Notes under the pieces: generated by a model
What the model was told of the DNA's origin: nothing
Database searches by the model: none
Seen by the model: the letters and a program-made list of their open reading frames with translations, nothing else
Shown here: positions 26,834 to 35,134 of the stretch, one piece after another
Numbering within the stretch: the stretch's first letter is position 1
Layout of the letters: the number at the start of each line of letters is the position of its first letter
From: an uncultured Clostridia bacterium
Lineage (GTDB): Bacteria; Bacillota; Clostridia; Oscillospirales; Acutalibacteraceae
NCBI GenBank assembly: GCA_946187325.1
Contig: CAMHQC010000002.1
Span: 62,001 to 126,000 of the forward strand
Length of the DNA stretch: 64,000 nt
Direction of reading: 5' to 3'
Made by a program: the position numbers and the translations under genes

Positions 26834-27112
26834 TTACATAGCTGTTAAATCGGTTATTAAAGTGACTACAAAGTAGAGAAGAAGTATAAACGCTATAAGT
26901 CCGCCCGTAAAGATTAATATATCAAGAATTACTCTTTTTTTACTCTTTTTTTCGGGAAGATAAGCCTTAAACTTCTCCTTAAAGCCGTCCATAGCTTCCT
27001 TGGTATTGTTAACATTCTTACACAGCGGACACTCGTTTTCGTCTTTACTTTCGTCCGCTTCGAAGATATATCCGCATTTTACGCACTTAGCGTTATACTT
27101 AGTATTATCCAT
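26834..27112 (-). CDS. Small zinc-ribbon membrane protein
   Basis: A 92-residue protein: an N-terminal zinc ribbon with two CxxC knuckles (KCVKCGY and ECPLCKN, residues 9-33), a short charged linker, and one C-terminal transmembrane helix (about 66-88). This layout is common in small membrane-tethered regulators of Firmicutes, but the function is unknown. It reads away from pckA. An upstream T-rich tract and TATATAC sequence may be its promoter but are not convincing. Confidence 0.65.
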   Translation of the reverse strand: MDNTKYNAKCVKCGYIFEADESKDENECPLCKNVNNTKEAMDGFKEKFKAYLPEKKSKKRVILDILIFTGGLIAFILLLYFVVTLITDLTAM

Positions 27113-27362
27113 AATAAAGCCCTTCCTTAATGTAACTAAGTATATAATATCTCATTTTAAGAGATTTTTAAAGTCTTTTTTAATATTTAATTGAAAATCT
27201 TGTTAAAAGTCGTTAAAATGCGGCATTTTTCTCACTGCTATTTGAGTTTAAATTGAAACAAAAATTCATTTTGTGCGATAAAAAAGAACTATAGAGAATA
27301 TTTTTGCAATTATTCGCTAAAAATATTGCATTTATTCCCCTTCGTTTGTACGTTAACTTATA
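27113..27362. other. Long AT-rich upstream region of pckA
   Basis: No gene was seen. AATATTTTT (27297-27305) and AAAAATATT (27319-27327) form a perfect 9-bp inverted repeat about 35 bp upstream of the pckA -35 box, with a second near-copy of TTGCA in between and after. It could be a regulator site or a DNA bend. No catabolite-response (cre) consensus was found. Confidence 0.35.
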
Positions 27363-27414
27363 TTGACAATTCGGGGAAAATTGTGGTATTATTTATGTGT
27401 TAAAAAATTAACTA
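27363..27414 (+). promoter_or_regulatory. pckA promoter with Rex-like operator
   Basis: TTGACA (27363-27368), an 18-bp spacer and TATTAT (27387-27392) form a sigma-A promoter. Just behind the -10 box lies a perfect palindrome GTTAA-AAAA-TTAAC (27399-27412). Extended to 18 bp (27397-27414) it matches 12 of 14 fixed positions of the clostridial Rex site TTGTTAANNNNTTAACAA. Rex would block initiation when NADH is low. Confidence 0.6.
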
Positions 27415-27429
27415 GAAAGAGGCAAGAAT

Positions 27430-29043
27430 ATGTCAAAAATTGATTTAACTAAGTACGGTATTACCGACGTTAAGGAGATTATTTACAATCCTTCTTATGA
27501 GGCTCTCTACAAGGACGAGACCGATCCCGCTCTCGAGGGCTTTGATAAAGGTCAGGAAACTGAGCTCGGCGCTGTTAACGTAATGACAGGCGTTTACACA
27601 GGCCGTTCGCCTAAAGATAAGTTTATCGTTATGGACGATAAGTCCAAGGATACTGTTTGGTGGACTACTCCCGAATATCCTAACGATAACCATCCCGCTT
27701 CTCAGGAAACTTGGGAAGCTTGTAAGAAGCTCGCTGTTGACGAGCTTTCGGGCAAGAAGCTCTACGTTGTAGACGCTTTTTGCGGAGCTAATAAAGATAC
27801 TCGTATGGCTGTACGTTTTATTATGGAGGTTGCTTGGCAGGCGCATTTCGTTGAGAATATGTTTATCAAGCCCACTGCCGAGGAGCAGGAGAACTTTACT
27901 CCCGACTTTACTATCTACAACGCTTCCAAAGCTAAGGTAGAGAACTATAAGGAACTCGGTCTTAATTCCGAAACAGCCGTTTTATTCAACGTTACTTCAC
28001 GCGAGCAGGTTATCTTAAACACCTGGTACGGCGGCGAAATGAAGAAGGGTATGTTCTCTATGATGAACTACTTCTTACCGCTTCAGGGTATCGCTTCTAT
28101 GCACTGCTCCGCTAATACAGATATGGAAGGTAAGAACACAGCTATCTTCTTCGGACTCTCAGGTACCGGTAAAACTACTCTCTCCACCGATCCCAAGAGA
28201 CTTCTTATCGGCGACGATGAACACGGCTGGGACGATAACGGAGTATTTAACTTCGAGGGCGGCTGCTACGCTAAGGTAATCGGTCTCGATAAGGAAAGCG
28301 AGCCCGATATCTATAACGCTATTAAGAGAGACGCTCTCTTAGAGAACGTTACTGTTGCCGACGACGGCACTATCGACTTCGACGACAAGAGCGTTACCGA
28401 GAATACCCGCGTATCTTATCCTATCGAGCATATCGAGAAAATCGTTAAAAATGTTAATAATATTTCCTCAGGTCCTGCCGCTGAGAACGTAATATTCCTT
28501 TCGGCTGACGCGTTCGGAGTACTTCCTCCCGTATCTATCCTTACTCCCGAGCAGACTCAGTATTACTTCCTCTCGGGCTTTACAGCTAAGCTCGCGGGTA
28601 CAGAGCGCGGAATCACCGAGCCTACTCCTACATTCTCAGCTTGCTTCGGTCAGGCTTTCTTAGAGCTTCATCCGACAAAATACGCTGAGGAACTCGTTAA
28701 GAGAATGGAAAAGAGCGGAGCTAAGGCTTATCTCGTAAATACAGGCTGGAACGGCACAGGTAAGAGAATTACCATCAAGGATACACGCGGAATTATCGAC
28801 GCTATCTTAGGCGGAGATATTAAGAACGCTCCTACAAAGACTATTCCTTACTTTAACTTCGAAGTTCCCACAGAGCTTCCCGGAGTTGACACAGGTATCC
28901 TCGACCCGAGAGATACTTACGCTGATCCTACCGAGTGGGAGAATAAGGCTAAGGACCTCGCCGAGAGATTTGTTAAGAACTTTAAGAAGTACGAAACAAA
29001 CGAAGCAGGTAAAAAGCTTGTTGAAGCAGGCCCTAAGCTTTAA
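27430..29043 (+). CDS. pckA: Phosphoenolpyruvate carboxykinase (ATP)
   Basis: A 537-residue enzyme that interconverts oxaloacetate + ATP and PEP + CO2 + ADP. In fermenting gut anaerobes it usually runs toward oxaloacetate for CO2 fixation and succinate production. Motifs: TGRSPKDKF (about residue 58), the PEPCK signature [14 protein letters not shown]-loop (about 238-250), GDDEHGW metal-binding segment and the C-terminal [20 protein letters not shown] region. Length is standard. It has its own promoter with a Rex-like operator, and rex itself lies 1.3 kb downstream on the other strand. It may work with the Na+-pump decarboxylase subunits at 50.3 kb, which act on oxaloacetate or a related acid. 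Confidence 0.97.
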   Translation: MSKIDLTKYGITDVKEIIYNPSYEALYKDETDPALEGFDKGQETELGAVNVMTGVYTGRSPKDKFIVMDDKSKDTVWWTTPEYPNDNHPASQETWEACKKLAVDELSGKKLYVVDAFCGANKDTRMAVRFIMEVAWQAHFVENMFIKPTAEEQENFTPDFTIYNASKAKVENYKELGLNSETAVLFNVTSREQVILNTWYGGEMKKGMFSMMNYFLPLQGIASMHCSANTDMEGKNTAIFFGLSGTGKTTLSTDPKRLLIGDDEHGWDDNGVFNFEGGCYAKVIGLDKESEPDIYNAIKRDALLENVTVADDGTIDFDDKSVTENTRVSYPIEHIEKIVKNVNNISSGPAAENVIFLSADAFGVLPPVSILTPEQTQYYFLSGFTAKLAGTERGITEPTPTFSACFGQAFLELHPTKYAEELVKRMEKSGAKAYLVNTGWNGTGKRITIKDTRGIIDAILGGDIKNAPTKTIPYFNFEVPTELPGVDTGILDPRDTYADPTEWENKAKDLAERFVKNFKKYETNEAGKKLVEAGPKL

Positions 29044-29065
29044 TAAAAATAATATCAAATATAAC

Positions 29066-29095
29066 AAAGACGCTGTTTTTTACAGCGTCTTTATT
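29066..29095 (+). terminator. Terminator of pckA
   Basis: AAAGACGCTGT (29066-29076) and ACAGCGTCTTT (29082-29092) form a perfect 11-bp stem with loop TTTTT. The following T-tract is short. Confidence 0.88.
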
Positions 29096-29219
29096 AATTG
29101 AGAATTGAGAATTGAGAATTTTGGTCGAGTTTGGGCTATGTAGATTTTCCCGAAATTCACGGTAACGGCGTTAATAGCAAGGTGAATAATAAATTACTAA
29201 GAACTAAGAACTAAGAACT
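29096..29219. repeat. Two heptamer tandem repeats in the pckA/acyltransferase gap
   Basis: AATTGAG is repeated three times plus AATT (29096-29120), and ACTAAGA three times plus ACT (29196-29219). They share only the 7-bp period. Related words occur near 26351-26368. Function unknown. Slippage or decaying filler sequence is likely. Confidence 0.75.
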
Positions 29220-29236
29220 GTTTACTGAGAACTAAA

Positions 29237-29262
29237 AAAAGGACTGCAACCGCAGTCCTTTT
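29237..29262 (-). terminator. Terminator of rex-acyltransferase transcript
   Basis: AAAAGGACTGC (29237-29247) pairs with GCAGTCCTTTT (29252-29262) around AACC. On the minus strand the stem runs into a U-tract encoded by A residues 29234-29240. Confidence 0.85.
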
Positions 29263-29266
29263 ACTT

Positions 29267-30334
29267 TTAACTGTTACGCCCGCCTGTGAGCAGATTATGT
29301 ACAGGCCTCGCTATTTTTCTAAGCACCATACTGAGTATCATACACACAGCTATTACCGAAATCGGCAGGCATATAAACAGTATAAAATGGCTTCCGTCAG
29401 TACTGTCGGGAATAATTGCCATCTGGTAGCTTATTTTTAGCAACGGTTCGTGCAGCGCGAATACAAAGAATAAATGAGCCGAGGCTAAAAGCAGTCCCTT
29501 TTTTGTGGAAATATATCTTACAATATGGTCGAATACAAGCCACATTCCCGCGATTCCCGCGAGGGATGTAAGCTTGCTTACTATATTTACCAGAATAACG
29601 TTTTTTGTCATTGAGGCTAAAAGCATCTGCAAAACGCTTAACGCTATCCATAAAAGCGCGAACAGCGCCGCCGGAATACGGTTATCTTTCTTGGTAAAGT
29701 TTCTCCATTTACCCATAATCGCGAAAGCCGCGCCTATCGAGAAGAATAAAAGCGCTTCCGACTTAACAATAAAGTCGATATTAAGTACCCATAACGCGCC
29801 GAACGGTATCAGTATAAGCGCTTTAGTGTATTTTATCAGCAGATATAAGATAGGGGAAAGCACCGTAAAAAGCATAACCTGTCTTAAAAACCAAAGCTGA
29901 TAAGCCGGCGGCTTTACAAGGTACATATAGAATTTATCAAACCCTAAAGCGTTGTTCTTAATAAACTCTATGTCCTTAATGCTGTCAAAGTTAGTGAGTA
30001 TCGTTACCGCAAGTCCCGAAAGTAAAGCCCAAAGTACATAGGGTACAAGTAACGGGAAAATTCTGTGTTGTATTTTATCGAGATAACCTTTAACAGTATT
30101 TTCATATTTTATAAAGAGTAAAAATCCCGAGAAAATAAAGAACATCGGTATCGCGAACGAAAACATTGCTTTAGCGAAAAAGTATTCGAACATTTCCGCC
30201 GCGTTAAAACCCTTTTCAGTCAAGAGGTCTTTTCCGTTATAATTGTACGAATGAACAAATACAATCGCGAACATAGCGAAAACCGATACAAATTTAATTT
30301 TTCTGCTTAGGTATTTGCTAATTGGTTTGCTCAT
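29267..30334 (-). CDS. Acyltransferase family 3 membrane protein
   Basis: A 355-residue protein with about ten transmembrane helices of the Acyl_transf_3 (OafA/OpgC-like) family. Such proteins transfer O-acyl groups to cell-surface glycans or small molecules. Recognition rests on the N-terminal VFAMFAIVFVHSYNYNG (His in the first helix), FAIPMFFIFSGFLL, and YQLWFLRQVMLF in the middle. The acceptor cannot be told from sequence. The ATG at 30334 lies inside the end of rex (17-bp overlap), so translation is probably coupled to rex. That pairing is unusual and suggests redox-linked control of a surface modification, which is inference. Confidence 0.85.
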   Translation of the reverse strand: MSKPISKYLSRKIKFVSVFAMFAIVFVHSYNYNGKDLLTEKGFNAAEMFEYFFAKAMFSFAIPMFFIFSGFLLFIKYENTVKGYLDKIQHRIFPLLVPYVLWALLSGLAVTILTNFDSIKDIEFIKNNALGFDKFYMYLVKPPAYQLWFLRQVMLFTVLSPILYLLIKYTKALILIPFGALWVLNIDFIVKSEALLFFSIGAAFAIMGKWRNFTKKDNRIPAALFALLWIALSVLQMLLASMTKNVILVNIVSKLTSLAGIAGMWLVFDHIVRYISTKKGLLLASAHLFFVFALHEPLLKISYQMAIIPDSTDGSHFILFICLPISVIAVCMILSMVLRKIARPVHNLLTGGRNS

Positions 30335-30962
30335 TTTTATCCTCGTTCATACTGTAGCATAATGTCATCATCATATCACTGAGGTGAACGTTCTCAACTA
30401 TAACGTCGGGGTAGTCGCCCTGAATGTCGTAGTGAGTAAAGTTCCAGAAGTTCTTAACTCCCGAGTTGTAAAGTCTTTCTACAAGTCCCGCCGCCGCGTT
30501 TCTCGGAACGCATAAAAACGCCGCTTCTATGTTATTTTCTTTACAAAAGCTCTCGATTTCTTTTTCATCGCTGATTGAAATGTTGTTGATTTTGCTTCCG
30601 AAAATTTCTTTGTTGTTATCGAAAATTCCTACTAACTCAAAGCCCGCTTTATCAAATTTCATATGGGCGGCGATAGCCGTTCCGATATGTCCCGCTCCGA
30701 TAAGTACCGCTTTAAACTTATTGTGTAAACCGAGAATATTAATAATTTCGTCCTTTAATTTAGTTACGGGATAGCCGTACCCCTGATGTCCGAAGCCGCC
30801 GAAGCAGTTTAAATCCTGTCGTACCTGGGAAGCGGTAGTTCTCATAATCTCCGCGAGCTTGCCCGAGCTTACCCTTTCAACATCCTGCTCCTCAAGCTCA
30901 CATAAAAATCTATAGTATCTCGGCAGTCTTTTTATTACCGATTTTGAAATCTTGTTACTCAT
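30318..30962 (-). CDS. rex: Redox-sensing transcriptional repressor Rex
   Basis: A 214-residue repressor that binds DNA when NADH/NAD+ is low. The N-terminal winged helix has KRLPRYYRFLCELEEQDVERVSSGKLAEIM and TTASQVRQDLNCFGGFGHQGYGYPV. The Rossmann domain has the NAD(H)-binding GAGHIGTAIA and the FDNNKEIFG segment. The C-terminal helix completes the dimer. Length and motifs are typical. The promoter TTGCGG (31021-31026)/TATAAT (30999-31004) carries a Rex-like site directly after the -10 box, so it is probably autoregulated. Likely local targets are pckA and acnA-icd, whose promoters have similar sites. Confidence 0.96.
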   Translation of the reverse strand: MSNKISKSVIKRLPRYYRFLCELEEQDVERVSSGKLAEIMRTTASQVRQDLNCFGGFGHQGYGYPVTKLKDEIINILGLHNKFKAVLIGAGHIGTAIAAHMKFDKAGFELVGIFDNNKEIFGSKINNISISDEKEIESFCKENNIEAAFLCVPRNAAAGLVERLYNSGVKNFWNFTHYDIQGDYPDVIVENVHLSDMMMTLCYSMNEDKNEQTN

Positions 30963-30981
30963 TTTATTTTTTAGTCCTTTT

Positions 30982-31026
30982 CTGTTTTAAAATTCACAAT
31001 TATAGCTTTATTTTATAAAACCGCAA
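30982..31026 (-). promoter_or_regulatory. rex promoter with Rex-like autoregulatory site
   Basis: On the minus strand: TTGCGG (31026-31021), a 16-bp spacer, TATAAT (31004-30999), immediately followed by TTGTGAATTTTAAAACAG (30999-30982). The first half-site TTGTGAA is perfect. The second matches four of seven positions. Confidence 0.5.
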
Positions 31027-31048
31027 TTCTGAATTTTAAGTAATTTAT

Positions 31049-31079
31049 AGTGATAAGCGGTATATAACCGCTTATCACT
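31049..31079 (-). terminator. Terminator of acnA-icd transcript
   Basis: AGTGATAAGCGG (31049-31060) and CCGCTTATCACT (31068-31079) form a perfect 12-bp stem just after the icd stop. The following minus-strand sequence is T-rich but not a pure T-run. Confidence 0.8.
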
Positions 31080-31087
31080 GTTTACTT

Positions 31088-32296
31088 TTATAATGATTTT
31101 TTAAGTGTTTCGTTTACAGCCTCTAAAAATTCGGTTGTATTAACCTTTTTCTTGTTCTCAAGCTTAGAGATAAGGTAGAGGTCGCCTGTCATAATACCGC
31201 TCTCGATCGTGTCGATAATCGCTTTTTCCAGCTTGTCCGCGAACTCCATAAGCTCGGGTAAGTTATCGAGCTCTCCGCGCTTTCTGAACGCCCCTGTCCA
31301 TGCGAATAATGTAGCTACCGAGTTTGTGGAAGTTTCCTCGCCCTTTAGGTACTTGTAATAATGGCGCTGAACAGTTCCGTGAGCCGCTTCATATTCGTAA
31401 ACTCCGTCGGGAGATACCAGTACCGATGTCATCATAGCCAGCGAGCCGTAGGCTGTCGCTACCATATCGCTCATAACGTCGCCGTCATAGTTTTTACAAG
31501 CCCAGATGTATCCGCCGTTTGAGCGGATAACTCTAGCCACAGCGTCGTCGATAAGTGTGTAGAAATATTCGATTCCGGCCGCTTCAAATTTCTCTTTGTA
31601 CTCGTTTTCGAAAATCTCGGCGAAAATATCTTTAAAGCGGTGGTCGTATTTTTTGCTTATAGTATCCTTGGTGGAGAACCATACGTCCTGCTTAGTGTCG
31701 AGTCCGTAGTTAAAGCAAGCTCTCGCGAATGACGAGATACTGCTGTCGAGGTTGTGAAGTCCCTGAATTATACCGTCGCCCTTAAACTCGTGGATAAGGC
31801 TTGTCTCGGTAGTTCCGTCGGGATTGGTAACCAAAAGCTCGGCTTTACTGCCTTCTTTTACTACCATCTCGGTGTTTTTATAAACGTCGCCGTAAGCGTG
31901 ACGCGCGATTGTAATCGGTTTAGTCCAAGTCGGAATATAAGGAGTAACTCCCTTAACTAAAATAGGCGCTCTGAAAACCGTTCCGTCTAAAGCGGCTCTT
32001 ATTGTGCCGTTAGGACTTTTCCACATCTCAGATAAATTATACTCGGGCATTCTCGCGGCGTTGGGAGTGATAGTAGCGCATTTAACGGCTACACCGTATT
32101 TTTTGGTAGCCTCGGCGCTGTCAATAGTAACCTGATCTTTAGTGAGTTCACGGTTTTTAAGACCTAAGTCGTAATACTCGGTTTTTAAGTCGATATACGG
32201 AGTGATAAGGATATCCTTAACCTGCTTCCATATAACTCTTGTCATCTCGTCTCCGTCCATCTCAACGAGCGGAGTTTTCATCTGTATTTTACTCAT
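31088..32296 (-). CDS. icd: Isocitrate dehydrogenase (NADP+), eukaryotic-type homodimeric family
   Basis: A 402-residue enzyme converting isocitrate to 2-oxoglutarate. The sequence matches the eukaryote-like type ([18 protein letters not shown] at the start, [19 protein letters not shown] substrate loop, [20 protein letters not shown], and [24 protein letters not shown] near the coenzyme site) and not the E. coli type. The AHGTVQRH context favours NADP. The ATG at 32296 follows AAAGGAGAAC and overlaps the acnA stop by one base (TAATG), so translation is coupled. Longer in-frame starts would run into acnA. With aconitase it supplies 2-oxoglutarate for glutamate. Confidence 0.95.
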   Translation of the reverse strand: MSKIQMKTPLVEMDGDEMTRVIWKQVKDILITPYIDLKTEYYDLGLKNRELTKDQVTIDSAEATKKYGVAVKCATITPNAARMPEYNLSEMWKSPNGTIRAALDGTVFRAPILVKGVTPYIPTWTKPITIARHAYGDVYKNTEMVVKEGSKAELLVTNPDGTTETSLIHEFKGDGIIQGLHNLDSSISSFARACFNYGLDTKQDVWFSTKDTISKKYDHRFKDIFAEIFENEYKEKFEAAGIEYFYTLIDDAVARVIRSNGGYIWACKNYDGDVMSDMVATAYGSLAMMTSVLVSPDGVYEYEAAHGTVQRHYYKYLKGEETSTNSVATLFAWTGAFRKRGELDNLPELMEFADKLEKAIIDTIESGIMTGDLYLISKLENKKKVNTTEFLEAVNETLKKSL

Positions 32297-34227
32297 TAGC
32301 TGTTCTCCTTTGTGTAGTCGAGCAGTCCGCCCGCTATAAGAATCGCCCTGGTTCTGTCGGTAAGCTCGCAAGCTGCCTCGACAGTTTCGCCGTTAGTCTT
32401 ATTAACTACTGTAATATTTTTGCCCTCTGAAATCTCGGCTTTTACATTTGGAAGCTCGAGCCTGTCGCCGAGGTTGAACTTCTCGTAATCCGAAGCGTTA
32501 ACGAATGTGAGCGGAATAATACCCGCGTTAATCAGGTTAGCTCTGTGTATACGCGCGAAGCTCTTAACAAGTACAGCCTTAACGCCGAGATAGAGCGGAG
32601 CGAGAGCCGCGTGTTCACGTGACGAACCCTGACCGTAGTTTTCTCCGCCGACAACGATACTGCTGCCTAAAGCCTTAGCTCTTTCGGGGAAATCTTTGTC
32701 GCATACTGTAAAGCAGTGCTGAGAGATTTTCGGAATATTTGAACGAAGCGGAAGGATTTTAGCTCCCGCGGGCATAATATGGTCTGTTGTAATATTGTCG
32801 CCGACCTTTAAGCTGCAACTCGCCTCGATTTTATCTGTAAGGGGAGAAGTCTCGGGATAAGGCTTGATGTTCGGACCTCTTAAAACTTCTACCTTGTCCA
32901 TTTCCTCAACGGACGAGGGCTCTATAACCATATTGTCGTTAATTAAGAATTTCTCGGGCATTTCGATTTCAACGTCAGCGCCGAGAGTAGTCGGGTCGGT
33001 GAATACGCCTGTTAAAGCGGAAGCCGCCGCTGTTTCGGGAGATACAAGATAAATCTGTCCGTCGGCTGTACCTGAACGTCCCTCGAAGTTACGGTTAAAT
33101 GTTCTGAGTGAAATACCGCCTGAGTTAGGGGACTGTCCCATACCGATACAAGGACCGCACGCGCTTTCTAGAATTCTCGCGCCCGCGGCGATCATATCGC
33201 CTAAAGCTCCGTTTAAAGCGAGCATATTGAGTACCTGTTTGCTGCCCGGAGCGATAGCGAGGCTCACTCCGTCGGCGACAGTCTTGCCCTTTAAGATAGC
33301 CGCCACCTTCATCATATCTCTGTATGAGGAGTTTGTGCAGGAGCCGATACAAACCTGATTGATTTCCTTACCTGAGAGCTCCTCGATAGTTTTGATGTTG
33401 TCGGGTGAGTGAGGACAAGCCGCTAAAGGCTTTAACTCGTCTAAGTTGATATCTATAATCTCGTCATATTCAGCGTCGGGGTCTGATTTAAGCTCGGTGT
33501 AATCTTCCGCGCGGCCCTGAGCCTGTAAAAATTCTTTTGTAATCTCGTCGGAAGGGAAGATAGAAGTTGTAGCGCCGAGCTCAGCTCCCATATTTGTGAT
33601 AGTAGCTCTCTCGGGGACGGATAAGGTCTTAACACCCTCGCCCGCGTACTCTACGATTTTACCTACGCCGCCCTTAACGGACATAACTTCTAAAACTTTA
33701 AGGATGATATCCTTAGCGCTGACCCAGGGGCGCAATTTACCTGTGAGGTTAACCTTAACCATCTTAGGCATAGTTATATAGTAAGCTCCGCCGCCCATAG
33801 CTACGGCTACGTCGAGTCCGCCCGCGCCGATAGCGAGCATACCGATACCGCCGCCTGTCGGGGTATGGCTGTCTGAGCCGATTAATGTCTTGCCGGGTTT
33901 ACCGAAACGCTCTAAGTGAACCTGGTGGCAGATACCGTTACCCGGCCTCGAGAAGTAAATTCCGTGTTTTTTACAAACCGACTGGATAAAACGATGGTCG
34001 TCAGCGTTTTCGAAACCTGTCTGTAATGTATTATGGTCAATGTAAGCTACGCTTTTCTCGGTTTTAACTCTGGGAACTCCGATAGCCTCAAACTCGAGAT
34101 ACGCCATAGTACCCGTAGCGTCCTGTGTTAAAGTCTGGTCGATTTTAAGACCGATATCCTGACCGACTTTCATCTCGCCGTCAACGATATGGTTCTTGAT
34201 TATTTTCTGAGCAATAGTTAAACCCAT
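32296..34227 (-). CDS. acnA: Aconitate hydratase, short (Aquifex-type) form
   Basis: A 643-residue aconitase that isomerises citrate to isocitrate using a [4Fe-4S] cluster. Cluster Cys lie in [11 protein letters not shown] (first) and [12 protein letters not shown] (second and third). Substrate-binding [12 protein letters not shown] and [19 protein letters not shown] in the swivel domain are clear. It is about 640 residues and so belongs to the compact putative type (TIGR01342), not the 890-residue AcnA. It is first gene of the acnA-icd operon, overlapping icd by one base. Transcription probably starts at TTTACT/TAAAAT, with a Rex-like operator over the -10 box. Citrate synthase is not in the window. 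Confidence 0.96.
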   Translation of the reverse strand: MGLTIAQKIIKNHIVDGEMKVGQDIGLKIDQTLTQDATGTMAYLEFEAIGVPRVKTEKSVAYIDHNTLQTGFENADDHRFIQSVCKKHGIYFSRPGNGICHQVHLERFGKPGKTLIGSDSHTPTGGGIGMLAIGAGGLDVAVAMGGGAYYITMPKMVKVNLTGKLRPWVSAKDIILKVLEVMSVKGGVGKIVEYAGEGVKTLSVPERATITNMGAELGATTSIFPSDEITKEFLQAQGRAEDYTELKSDPDAEYDEIIDINLDELKPLAACPHSPDNIKTIEELSGKEINQVCIGSCTNSSYRDMMKVAAILKGKTVADGVSLAIAPGSKQVLNMLALNGALGDMIAAGARILESACGPCIGMGQSPNSGGISLRTFNRNFEGRSGTADGQIYLVSPETAAASALTGVFTDPTTLGADVEIEMPEKFLINDNMVIEPSSVEEMDKVEVLRGPNIKPYPETSPLTDKIEASCSLKVGDNITTDHIMPAGAKILPLRSNIPKISQHCFTVCDKDFPERAKALGSSIVVGGENYGQGSSREHAALAPLYLGVKAVLVKSFARIHRANLINAGIIPLTFVNASDYEKFNLGDRLELPNVKAEISEGKNITVVNKTNGETVEAACELTDRTRAILIAGGLLDYTKENS

Positions 34228-34286
34228 AAAAATACCTCCTTAAATTATCAACATAAATTTTTACATACTTATAGTAAAATCCATAC

Positions 34287-34321
34287 CTGTTAATTTTATC
34301 ACAAATCCTTTGTAAAGTAAA
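34287..34321 (-). promoter_or_regulatory. acnA-icd promoter with Rex-like operator
   Basis: On the minus strand TTTACT (34321-34316), a 17-bp spacer and TAAAAT (34298-34293) form a plausible promoter. Over its -10 box lies TTGTGATAAAATTAACAG (34304-34287), matching 12 of 14 fixed positions of the Rex consensus TTGT(T/G)AANNNNTTAACAA. Confidence 0.58.
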
Positions 34322-34347
34322 GTGAAATAATCGCAATATATAAGAAA

Positions 34348-34372
34348 AACGGCTCGGAAATTCCGAACCGTT
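34348..34372 (-). terminator. Terminator of YczE-like gene
   Basis: AACGGCTCGG (34348-34357) and CCGAACCGTT (34363-34372) pair with one G-T. On the minus strand the stem ends in a run of five Us. It overlaps the stop codon. Confidence 0.85.
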
Positions 34373-35021
34373 ATTTAAAAAGATTAGTTATAGGTTTAGT
34401 AAAATATTTTGTGAAGAAATTTACAATAAATCCCGTAAATACCGCCGCCATAAGTGTTCCCTCGCGTATGCCGATTATTTTAAAGTTGAAGAAAATTACC
34501 GAAAGTATCGCCGCTGTAAGCACGCAGGCTATGTCGAACAGGACCTTTACTATACCGAAGTCCTTCCCGCTTACGTCGGAAACCGCTTTTACCAGCCCTT
34601 CGCCCGAGTTGTAAAGCACATCCGCAATAACGGCTAAGGCTATTCCGAAAGCGAGGATAAGTATTCCCGCTATGGTTAATAGCATACGTACAGCGTAATT
34701 CGGGGTCGGTATGAACGAAACTATGTACATTCCGATATCGGTAAATATTCCGAACAGAAACGACATCGGTATCTGCATTAACTGAAAGGGTTTAAAATTC
34801 TTTCTTAGAATTATAATTTGTCCCAATACAAAGGCTATATTCATTATAGCCGACCACATTCCGAACGAAATGAAATCGAATTTCAAACTCAATACGTTAG
34901 CCACCGACGAAACTGTCGATACTCCGAGGTCGGCTTGTTTTGAAAAAGCTATTCCCAGCGCCGAGAAAAACAGACCTATAGTAAATATCAGTAATCTTTT
35001 TATAAACTCAATCTTACTCAT
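34371..35021 (-). CDS. YczE/YitT-like integral membrane protein
   Basis: A 216-residue protein with five to six hydrophobic helices and glycine-rich turns. The start FIKRLLIFTIGLFFSALGIAFSKQADLGVSTVSSV and the later NSGEGLVKAVSD segment fit the YczE/YyaS/YitT family of Firmicute membrane proteins, whose function is unsettled. The ATG at 35021 follows GCGGTGA. A GTG at 35030 is part of that site. It is monocistronic between the acnA promoter and divergent typA. A role in transport is plausible but not shown. Confidence 0.75.
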   Translation of the reverse strand: MSKIEFIKRLLIFTIGLFFSALGIAFSKQADLGVSTVSSVANVLSLKFDFISFGMWSAIMNIAFVLGQIIILRKNFKPFQLMQIPMSFLFGIFTDIGMYIVSFIPTPNYAVRMLLTIAGILILAFGIALAVIADVLYNSGEGLVKAVSDVSGKDFGIVKVLFDIACVLTAAILSVIFFNFKIIGIREGTLMAAVFTGFIVNFFTKYFTKPITNLFK

Positions 35022-35067
35022 TAATTTCACCGCGATTATTATATCACAAAATTGTAAAATCTTAAAG

Positions 35068-35096
35068 TTGAAATTTTTATACTAAGGTGTTATAAT
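35068..35096 (+). promoter_or_regulatory. Sigma-A promoter for typA
   Basis: TTGAAA (35068-35073), a 17-bp spacer and TATAAT (35091-35096). Confidence 0.78.
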
Positions 35097-35134
35097 TTAA
35101 AATTAGGTAATTTTGGCTTATAAGGAATGATAAT

